A stretch of 48,201 nt of DNA from JBHHZM01 sp046758065 (GTDB taxonomy: Bacteria; Pseudomonadota; Alphaproteobacteria; JAAXGF01): the NCBI GenBank assembly GCA_046758065.1, contig JBHHZM010000005.1, positions 1 to 48,201 of the forward strand. Reading direction: 5' to 3'. Shown piece by piece: positions 42,170 through 48,201 of the stretch. The notes under the pieces are model-generated. The model was not told the DNA's origin, searched no databases, and saw only the letters and a program-made list of their open reading frames with translations. Position 1 is the first letter of the stretch. Every line of letters starts with the position of its first letter. The translations under genes and the position numbers were made by a program.

Positions 42170-44206
42170 GTGCCTGCGGTGCGCGCGTTAGCTATCGGAC
42201 TTGTGGTGCTGTGTGTCGCCGCCGCGCGCGGCGAAACCCATGAGGCGAAGGGCGAGGCGCCGTCCCACCCGATCTACTCGCCGGCCTTCACGGCGGCCGA
42301 AAAGGGCAACTGGAAGAAGGCGCGCGAACTCGCCGCCAAGGGCGAAGAGCCGCTGGTGAACAAGGTCATCGGCTGGCTGGCCCTCACCGAGGCGCAGCCT
42401 CTTCCCCCGTTCGCGGACATCGCCGCGTTCATCGACGACAACCCCGACTGGCCGCGATTCAACCGGCTGCGCCGCCGCGCCGAGGCGGCAATCGACGATC
42501 GCGTCAGCGACGCCGAGGTCTTCGCCTGGTTCGCCAGGCATCCGCCGCTCACCGGTCTCGGCAAGTTGCGGCTGGCCGAGGCCAAGCTGCGCGACGGCGA
42601 CGAAGCGGGGGCGACGGCCCTGCTGCGCGAAGCCTGGGTCGAGGGCGATTTCACGGCGCGCGAGGAACGCGCGTTTCTCAAGCGCCACCGGAAACGCCTT
42701 CGCCTCGAAGATCATGTCGCCCGGCTCGACCGCCTGATCTGGGACCGCCGCCGGCGCGCCGCCGAACGCATGTTGCGCCGGGTCGATGCCGGGCACCGCG
42801 CGCTCGGCGTGGCACGCATTCGGCTCATGATGCGCGCGGGCGGCGTCGACGCCGCCATCGCCCGGGTTCCGGAAAGTCTGCGCAACGATTCCGGCCTGTG
42901 GTACGAGCGCCTACGCTGGCGCCGGCGCAAGGGGCGCGACCAGGACGCCCGCGCGATTCTCGCCGCGCCTCCCGCCGCGCTGGTCCGCCCCGAGGCATGG
43001 TGGCGCGAGGCGCATATTCTCGTCCGCAGGGCGCTCGGCGACGGTCTCATCTCGGAAGGCTACCGGCTGGCGAGCGAGCATCGCCAGGACGGAAGATTGC
43101 CGCGCGCCCAAGGTGAATGGCTCGCCGGATGGATCGCGCTGCGTTTCCTGCGCGATCCCGAGCTTGCCTACCCTCACTTCACCGCGATGCACGCCGGCGT
43201 GCGTTATCCGATCAGCCTGGCCCGCGCCGCCTACTGGGCGGGACGCGCAGCGGAGGCTCTCGGCCACGCCGAGGACGCCGAAAACTGGTACCGCAAGGCG
43301 GCGGAGCATCCCGTTGCCTACTACGGCCAGCTTGCGCGCGCCCGGCTCGGCGGCGACGCGGGCCTCTCGCTGCCCGACGAGCCCGCCGTCGACGAAGACG
43401 ATATCGCCTTCGTCGAATCGGACGGGATGACCCGCGTGGCGAACGCTCTCGCCCGCGTCGGTCAGGAGCGTCACCTGCGCCCGTTCATCATGCATCTTGC
43501 GGCGCGGGCCAAGACACCCGGGCGCTACCAAATGGTGGCGGTAGTAGCGCGCGCCGCCAACCGGCCCGATCTCGCGATCGCCGTCGCCCGGCGCGCCGCC
43601 CGCGAGGGCATTATCCTCGTCGAGCAAGGCTTTCCGGTGGTCGCGCTGCCCGCAAGCCGCGGCAAGGACCCCGCCGCCGAACCCGCGCTCCTGCTCGCCA
43701 TGCTGCGCCAGGAGAGCGGTTTCTACAACGAAGCGGTGAGCCACGCCGGGGCGCGCGGAATGATGCAGTTGATGCCGGGAACCGCACGCGTCGTCGCCCG
43801 GCGTCTCAAGCTGCCGTACAGCCGCAAGCGCCTGACCAACGACGCCGACTACAACCTCACCCTCGGGCGCGCCTATATCGAGGATCTGCTCGAAAAATTC
43901 GACGGCTCGTACGTGCTCGCGCTCGCCGCCTACAACGCCGGCACGCGACGCGCGACGCGCTGGATCAAGCAATACGGCGACCCGCGCGCCGGTGAGATCG
44001 ACCCGATCGACTGGGTTGAACTCATCCCGCTCTCCGAGACCCGGAACTACGTGCAGCGCGTCCTCGAAGCGCTCGCCGTCTACCGGTTGCGGCTCGGCGA
44101 AACGCTACCGCCCGAGGGTCTCGCCGGCGATTTGCAGCGCGGCATGGCGACGCCGCCCAATCTCGCCGAAAGCGACCAACCGGCAAAGGCGCCCCAGACG
44201 CTCTAA
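42170..44206 (+). CDS. Soluble lytic murein transglycosylase (Slt70-like)
   Basis: A 678-residue periplasmic enzyme that cleaves peptidoglycan and forms 1,6-anhydromuramic ends. Residues 1-21 are a signal peptide (MPAVRALAIGLVVLCVAAARG). A long alpha-helical superhelix (about 40-480) leads to the C-terminal SLT domain, with catalytic Glu515 in LRQESGFYNEAV, then GARGMMQLMPGTA, AAYNAGTRRATRWI and IPLSETRNYVQRVLEAL. The start is GTG at 42170 with GGAGAGG eight bases upstream. It is monocistronic, divergent from dapA. Confidence 0.92.
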   Translation: MPAVRALAIGLVVLCVAAARGETHEAKGEAPSHPIYSPAFTAAEKGNWKKARELAAKGEEPLVNKVIGWLALTEAQPLPPFADIAAFIDDNPDWPRFNRLRRRAEAAIDDRVSDAEVFAWFARHPPLTGLGKLRLAEAKLRDGDEAGATALLREAWVEGDFTAREERAFLKRHRKRLRLEDHVARLDRLIWDRRRRAAERMLRRVDAGHRALGVARIRLMMRAGGVDAAIARVPESLRNDSGLWYERLRWRRRKGRDQDARAILAAPPAALVRPEAWWREAHILVRRALGDGLISEGYRLASEHRQDGRLPRAQGEWLAGWIALRFLRDPELAYPHFTAMHAGVRYPISLARAAYWAGRAAEALGHAEDAENWYRKAAEHPVAYYGQLARARLGGDAGLSLPDEPAVDEDDIAFVESDGMTRVANALARVGQERHLRPFIMHLAARAKTPGRYQMVAVVARAANRPDLAIAVARRAAREGIILVEQGFPVVALPASRGKDPAAEPALLLAMLRQESGFYNEAVSHAGARGMMQLMPGTARVVARRLKLPYSRKRLTNDADYNLTLGRAYIEDLLEKFDGSYVLALAAYNAGTRRATRWIKQYGDPRAGEIDPIDWVELIPLSETRNYVQRVLEALAVYRLRLGETLPPEGLAGDLQRGMATPPNLAESDQPAKAPQTL

Positions 44207-44233
44207 TTCTTTAGTCGTCGCGACCCCTGCCGC

Positions 44234-44455
44234 TTACCAGCGCCCGCCGTCACGGCGCATCGCTTCGCACGCCAGCCGGATGGGAAAGCGCGCGCGCAAA
44301 GTCTCATCCACATCGCGGGAGATGTATTCTGGATAATGCGCGGACAGGATTCCACGCGCCCTTTCCCGCACCCGCGGCCATGTCGCGCGCCCCACTCTCT
44401 TCCCACGCGCCGGGGGGCCAACAAGCGGACGCAATCTTACGGTTGCGTTTCGCGT
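44234..44455 (-). pseudogene. Frameshifted C-terminal remnant, MttB (trimethylamine methyltransferase)-like
   Basis: The 321 bases between slt and the HAD gene contain no intact gene. On the minus strand one frame reads PGAWEESGARDMA (about 44420-44378) and, after a shift near 44360-44385, another reads RERARGILSAHYPEYISRDV and onward through DETLRARFPIRL to a TAA at 44234. Joined, these resemble the extreme C-terminus of MttB-family corrinoid methyltransferases as I remember them. Third-position GC is lower than in neighbours, as expected for decay. No start, no N-terminal part and no pyrrolysine or corrinoid genes are present. The assignment is tentative. Confidence 0.4.
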
Positions 44456-44519
44456 CGCCTCGGGTACCTTCCCGCAAGGGGTCCGGCGGGACGACGCCGC
44501 TTCGGAACGGAGGGAGGAC

Positions 44520-44531
44520 ATGACACGATGA
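44520..44531 (+). other. Three-codon upstream ORF (Met-Thr-Arg-stop) before the HAD gene
   Basis: ATGACACGATGA: the stop codon overlaps the start of the HAD gene in an ATGA (44528-44531). The strong ribosome-binding site GGAGGGAGGAC ends right at this small ORF, closer to its ATG (44520) than to the HAD ATG (44528). Ribosomes could begin here and restart at the HAD start. It may also be chance. Confidence 0.35.
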
Positions 44532-45214
44532 CACACCCGCGATTCGCAGATATCGGCGCCTGCGTGTTCGACGCCTACGGCACGCTGTTCGACGTTCATT
44601 CGGCGGCCGCGCGCTGCCGCAACGACCTCGGCGACAAGGCCGACGCGGTATCGCAGACCTGGCGCGACAAGCAGCTTCAGTACACCTGGCTGCGCAGCCT
44701 GATGGGGCATTACGTCGACTTCTGGCGGGTTACCGGCGACGCGCTCGATTTTGCGCTCGAAACCCACAACGTCGCTGACCCGGGGCTGCGCCAAAGGTTG
44801 ATGGATTGCTATCTCGCGCTTGCCGCCTATCCCGAGGTCAAGGAGGTCCTGGAGCGGCTCAAGCAGGACGGCCTCAAATGCGCCATCCTGTCGAACGGCG
44901 CGCCCGAAATGCTCGCCGCCGCGGTGCGCAACTCGGGCATCGACGACCTGCTCGATGCGGTCATCTCGGTCGACGAGATCGGCATCTACAAGCCCGATCC
45001 CCGGGTCTACAAGCGCGCCGTCGATCGTCTCGACGTCGCCGCCGGGCGCATCGCCTTCCAGTCGTCGAACGCCTGGGACGCGAACGGCGCCGCCGCCTTC
45101 GGTTTCCACGTCGCCTGGGTCAACCGCTTCGGTCAGCGGCCGGAGCGTCTGCCGGGTGACGCCGACGCCGAACTCTCCACGCTCGACGAACTCCCGGCGC
45201 TTCTGGGACTCTAG
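44528..45214 (+). CDS. Haloacid dehalogenase, type II (HAD superfamily)
   Basis: A 228-residue hydrolase of the L-2-haloacid dehalogenase group, which replaces halogen by hydroxyl on short 2-haloacids. The nucleophile is Asp15 in CVFDAYGTLFDV; motif II is ILSNGAPEML; the conserved Lys is in IGIYKPDPRVYKRAV; motif IV is QSSNAWDANGAAAFGF, where SSN-WD is typical for true dehalogenases rather than phosphatases. Length fits. It starts the plus-strand operon that continues with an alpha/beta hydrolase five bases after its stop. Many genomic relatives may act on natural phosphates or haloacids alike, so the substrate is not certain. Confidence 0.88.
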   Translation: MTHPRFADIGACVFDAYGTLFDVHSAAARCRNDLGDKADAVSQTWRDKQLQYTWLRSLMGHYVDFWRVTGDALDFALETHNVADPGLRQRLMDCYLALAAYPEVKEVLERLKQDGLKCAILSNGAPEMLAAAVRNSGIDDLLDAVISVDEIGIYKPDPRVYKRAVDRLDVAAGRIAFQSSNAWDANGAAAFGFHVAWVNRFGQRPERLPGDADAELSTLDELPALLGL

Positions 45215-45218
45215 ACGG

Positions 45219-46082
45219 GTGGGCGAAGACGCGGCGGTTTATCGCGAGCGCCGGTTCACGGCGCAGGACGGTCTTTCGCTCTATTATCGCGACCACGGCG
45301 ACGCGCTGTCGCCGCACACGCCCGTGGTCTGCCTCGCCGGCCTCACGAGGAACAGCCGGGATTTCGAGGTGCTGGCGCCGCGACTGGCGCGCAAGCGCCG
45401 GGTGCTGTGCCTCGACTACCGCGGTCGCGGCCGCTCGGACCACGACCCCGACTGGCGGCGCTACACGCCCGCGGTCTATAGCGGCGACGTGAGCGATTTG
45501 CTGAGCGCCGCCGGTCTGCACCGCGTCGTCGTCGTCGGCACCTCGCTCGGCGGCCTTGTCGCCATGATGCTCGCGGTCGCCCGCCCCACCGCGCTCGCCG
45601 GCGTCGTACTCAACGACATCGGTCCCGACATCGACGCCGCCGGTCTGGCCCGCATCGCGGCTTACGTCCGCGCCCATGCGCAACAGGCCGATTGGCCGTC
45701 GGCCGTCGCGTTTCTCAGGAAAAGCGTCGTCAATCGCTACCTCGCGAGCGACGAGGACTGGCTCCGGATCGCCCGGCGCACCTGGCGCGAAGAGGCCGAC
45801 GGCCGGTTGCGCTCGGACTTCGATCCGGCGATCGCCAAGGCGTTCGGCCGCGCCCCGGACGCTGGCCCCGATTCCTGGCGGCTGTTCGGTGCATTGCGCC
45901 GCGTGCCGGCGCTCGCCATCCGGGGCGGCGAATCGGATATCCTGAGCGCGGCGACCGTCGAACGCATGGCCGGGGTGAAGCCCGATCTCGCACGGATCAC
46001 CGTGGCCGGCGTCGGTCACGCCCCCCTGCTCGAGGAGCCCGAATGTCTGAGTGCGATCGATGATTTCCTCGCCGACGTTTGA
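45219..46082 (+). CDS. Alpha/beta hydrolase
   Basis: A 287-residue alpha/beta-fold hydrolase. The oxyanion segment is VVCLAGLTRNSRDFEVLAP (about 34-52), then VLCLDYRGRGRSD, the nucleophile elbow VVGTSLGGLVAMML with the catalytic Ser, and the closing His in VAGVGHAPLLEEPE. The Asp of the triad may be in RGGESDILS. The start is GTG at 45219, four bases past the HAD stop codon. Its 3' end overlaps the dehydratase gene by 23 bases, so the three genes are one transcript. Substrate unknown. Confidence 0.87.
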   Translation: MGEDAAVYRERRFTAQDGLSLYYRDHGDALSPHTPVVCLAGLTRNSRDFEVLAPRLARKRRVLCLDYRGRGRSDHDPDWRRYTPAVYSGDVSDLLSAAGLHRVVVVGTSLGGLVAMMLAVARPTALAGVVLNDIGPDIDAAGLARIAAYVRAHAQQADWPSAVAFLRKSVVNRYLASDEDWLRIARRTWREEADGRLRSDFDPAIAKAFGRAPDAGPDSWRLFGALRRVPALAIRGGESDILSAATVERMAGVKPDLARITVAGVGHAPLLEEPECLSAIDDFLADV

Positions 46083-47094
46083 GCCGCCCGTCTTCGCCGA
46101 CATCGCGGATGCGGCCGAGCGGCTACGCGACAAGGCGGTGACAACCCCGCTTCTCGAATCGCCGCTGCTCAACGAGGATCTGGGGGCGCGCGTTCTGGTC
46201 AAGGCCGAACCCTTGCAGCGCACCGGTTCGTTCAAGTTCCGCGGCGCCTACAACAACATCAGCCGACTGGGCGCGGACGCGCGCCGGCGCGGCGTCGTCG
46301 CGTATTCGTCGGGCAATCACGCACAGGGCGTGGCGGCGGCGGCGCGACTTCTCGAAACCCCGGCGCTGATCGTCATGCCGAAGGACGCCCCGGCGGTGAA
46401 GGTCGCGAACACCCGCGCCTGGGGCGCCGAGATCGTGTTCTACGACCGCGAGCGCGATTCGCGCGAGGACGTGGCGCAACGGCACGCGGCCGAGCGCGGC
46501 GCGGCGCTGGTGCCGCCCTACGATCATCCGATGACGATGGCGGGTCAGGGCACCGTCGGCCTCGAACTCGCCGCACAGGCCGAGGCGCTCGGCGCGACAC
46601 TCGACGCGGTGCTGGTGCCCTGCGGCGGCGGCGGGCTGATCGCCGGCTGCGCTCTCGCGCTTGCCGAGCGGGCGCCCGGCGTGCCGGTCTACGCATCCGA
46701 ACCCGAGGGCTTCGACGACACGGCGCGCTCGCTCGCCGCCGGCAGCCGTGAGACCAACGCTTCGGGCGGGCGCAGTTTCTGCGATGCACTGCTCGCGCCG
46801 ACACCGGGCGAAATCACCTTCGCGGTCAACCGCAGGCTGCTCGCCGGCGGATTTGCGGTGAGCGACGACGAGGTCGCGCGGGCGATGCGGCTCGCCTTCC
46901 TCCACCTCAAGCTGATCATCGAACCCGGCGGCGCGGTGGCGCTCGCTGCGGTCGCGAGCGGCCGGTTCGACGCCCGCGGCAAGACCGTCGCCGTGGTTGC
47001 CTCGGGCGGCAACGCCGATCCTGAGATTTTCAGCCGGGCGATCGGGAATGCCGGCGATCGAGGCCGGAAAGCGATAGCGGAGACAACGACATGA
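46060..47094 (+). CDS. Threonine/serine dehydratase-like PLP ammonia-lyase
   Basis: A 344-residue fold type II PLP enzyme that removes ammonia from a hydroxyamino acid such as threonine, serine or 3-hydroxyaspartate. The PLP lysine is Lys59 in RTGSFKFRGAYNN; SSGNHAQGVA and PCGGGGLIAG bind the carboxylate and the phosphate; VASGGNAD closes the site. There is no C-terminal ACT domain, so it is the short catabolic type rather than allosteric IlvA. A GTG at 46051 is another possible start. It overlaps the hydrolase upstream, and its stop overlaps the M20 start (ATGA). Confidence 0.88.
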   Translation: MISSPTFEPPVFADIADAAERLRDKAVTTPLLESPLLNEDLGARVLVKAEPLQRTGSFKFRGAYNNISRLGADARRRGVVAYSSGNHAQGVAAAARLLETPALIVMPKDAPAVKVANTRAWGAEIVFYDRERDSREDVAQRHAAERGAALVPPYDHPMTMAGQGTVGLELAAQAEALGATLDAVLVPCGGGGLIAGCALALAERAPGVPVYASEPEGFDDTARSLAAGSRETNASGGRSFCDALLAPTPGEITFAVNRRLLAGGFAVSDDEVARAMRLAFLHLKLIIEPGGAVALAAVASGRFDARGKTVAVVASGGNADPEIFSRAIGNAGDRGRKAIAETTT

Positions 47095-48201
47095 ACGCGC
47101 CATCCCGCAACGTCTCGGTCGAGGATATCGCGCGCGCCTGCAAGGGGCTCGAAGAGGAAACCGTGGCGATGCTCTCGGATCTCGTGCGTCTCGATTCGAC
47201 GCTCGGCAGCGAGGCGCACGCGCAGGACTACATGGCGCGAGCTTTCGAGAACCTCGGCCTTTCGGTCGACAGGTTCGAAATCGAGCTCGACGTCATCGAG
47301 AGACACCCCGGCTTCTCACCCGTCGACTGGAGCTACGCCGGCAAGGAAAACGTGGTCGCCGCCCACCGGCCGAGGACCAACGCCGGCCGCTCGCTCATCC
47401 TCAACGGACACATCGACGTGGTGCCGACCGGACCCACCGACATGTGGACCGACCCGCCGTTCGAGCCGGTGATCCGCGACGGCCGGCTCTACGGCCGCGG
47501 CGGCGGCGACATGAAGGCGGGCATCGTCGCCTACTGCATGGCGTTCAAGGCGCTCGGACGGCTCGGCGTTCAGCCCGCGGCGCCGGTCTACATGCAAAGC
47601 GTGATCGAGGAGGAATGCACGGGCAACGGCGCGCTCGCCTGTCTCGCGCGCGGCTACACCGCCGACGCGGCGATCATTCCCGAGCCCTTCGATGGCACGC
47701 TGATGACGGCGCAGATGGGGGTGATGTGGTTCCAGGTCCATGTGCGCGGCAAGCCGGCGCATGTGCGCGACACCTCGGCGGGCGTCAACGCCATCGAAGC
47801 GGCGTTCGATCTCGTGCAGGCGCTCAAGCGGTTGGAGACGCGCTGGAACGCCGCCGAAGCGCGCCATCCGTCCTACGTCGGCGAGACCCACCCGATCAAC
47901 TTCAATCTCGGCATCATACGGGGCGGCGAATGGGCCTCCTCGGTACCGACCGAGTGCAGCTTCCACATGCGCGTCGGCTTCTTTCCCGGGGTCAGCCCCG
48001 CAGACATCAGACGCCGCATCGAGGAAACCATCCGCGAGGCGGCGGAGGCCCATCCGGCGCTGCGCGAAACCCCGCCGCGCATCGCCTACGTCGGATTTCA
48101 GGCCGCAGGCTGCACGGTCGAACGCGAGGGCGACATGATGAGAACGCTCGCCGGGGCCCACGAGCGCACGACGAGCCGGGTGCCGGTCTACCGGACGACG
48201 A
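47091..48201 (+). CDS. M20 family deacylase (ArgE/DapE/ACY1 type), 3' end outside window
   Basis: A zinc amidohydrolase that removes acyl groups from N-acyl amino acids. The first 370 residues are present. Metal ligands: His107 and Asp109 in LILNGHIDVVP, Asp140 in GRGGGDMKAG, the catalytic Glu pair at 173-174 in SVIEEECTGNGA, and Glu in IIPEPFDG. The lid/dimer domain follows (GKPAHVRDTSAGVNAIEA). The ATG overlaps the dehydratase stop codon. Deacylation followed by deamination of a hydroxyamino acid would make sense for this operon, but the substrate is not known. Confidence 0.88.
   Translation, partial: MNAPSRNVSVEDIARACKGLEEETVAMLSDLVRLDSTLGSEAHAQDYMARAFENLGLSVDRFEIELDVIERHPGFSPVDWSYAGKENVVAAHRPRTNAGRSLILNGHIDVVPTGPTDMWTDPPFEPVIRDGRLYGRGGGDMKAGIVAYCMAFKALGRLGVQPAAPVYMQSVIEEECTGNGALACLARGYTADAAIIPEPFDGTLMTAQMGVMWFQVHVRGKPAHVRDTSAGVNAIEAAFDLVQALKRLETRWNAAEARHPSYVGETHPINFNLGIIRGGEWASSVPTECSFHMRVGFFPGVSPADIRRRIEETIREAAEAHPALRETPPRIAYVGFQAAGCTVEREGDMMRTLAGAHERTTSRVPVYRTT

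Noticed and set aside
44820..45210. Upstream extension of the alpha/beta hydrolase frame through the HAD gene
   Set aside because: The extension is Arg/Ser/Pro-rich and out of frame with the HAD protein; the GTG at 45219 just after the HAD stop is the sensible start.
46060..48201. Ectoine or beta-hydroxyaspartate pathway assignment for the right-end operon
   Set aside because: The dehydratase resembles EutB or BhcB in fold, but the partners expected for those pathways (ornithine cyclodeaminase-like EutC, DoeA/DoeB, or BhcA/BhcC/BhcD) are not visible, and the M20 family differs from the AstE-type DoeB.

Overview
The window is ordinary, gene-dense chromosomal DNA with high GC content, from an alphaproteobacterium, most likely a Rhodospirillales-like, motile, Gram-negative heterotroph. 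The reasons are the housekeeping gene order (rpoZ - rsh - pyrE - DUF2062 - pdxJ - acpS - lepB - rnc - era - recO - parC on one strand, with slt / dapA - smpB nearby), a tRNA-Leu directly upstream of tig, a single bifunctional RelA/SpoT protein with the RFKD motif, and a HemB that lacks the zinc cysteines. I see no phage, insertion sequence, CRISPR array, rRNA or integrase.

Left end (1-8.9 kb, all minus strand): start of trigger factor, tRNA-Leu(TAG), then a lone PEP-CTERM secreted protein gene with its own terminator and a long AT-rich upstream region. That region holds a good sigma-54 promoter, an IHF-like site and two copies of a 17-bp element, which is the most interesting regulatory structure in the window. 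It is followed by an orphan AceE/transketolase-like enzyme, malonyl-CoA decarboxylase, NnrD, a methyltransferase and a small conserved protein.

Middle (9-27.3 kb): glutaryl-CoA dehydrogenase; a CBS-pair protein; a minus-strand valine catabolic cluster (isobutyryl-CoA dehydrogenase, 3-hydroxyisobutyryl-CoA hydrolase, 3-hydroxyisobutyrate dehydrogenase) ending in a dialkylglycine-decarboxylase-like class III aminotransferase; hemB; an ornithine/lysine decarboxylase; a methyltransferase, a class III CoA-transferase and an N-formylglutamate amidohydrolase-like protein; the flagellar stator pair motA-motB with an RDD protein; a PuuB-like FAD oxidase divergent from an SLC13/RCK permease; and the Bpt aminoacyl-tRNA-protein transferase.

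Right part (27.4-48.2 kb): the large minus-strand housekeeping cluster from rpoZ down to parC, with repeated ATGA/GTGA stop-start overlaps that imply translational coupling; folK; an NYN-domain protein followed by a family-5 uracil-DNA glycosylase whose start codon is unclear; smpB and dapA; a Slt-type lytic transglycosylase; a decayed, frameshifted remnant that looks like the C-terminus of an MttB-family methyltransferase; and a plus-strand operon of HAD dehalogenase, alpha/beta hydrolase, threonine/serine dehydratase and an M20 deacylase that runs off the end.

I did not find a convincing new multi-gene system. The best leads are the layered sigma-54 control region of the PEP-CTERM gene, the dialkylglycine-decarboxylase signature inside the valine cluster, the AceE-like enzyme without an E2-docking region, and the unresolved start of the uracil-DNA glycosylase. 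All assignments come from reading motifs by eye; no database search was run.
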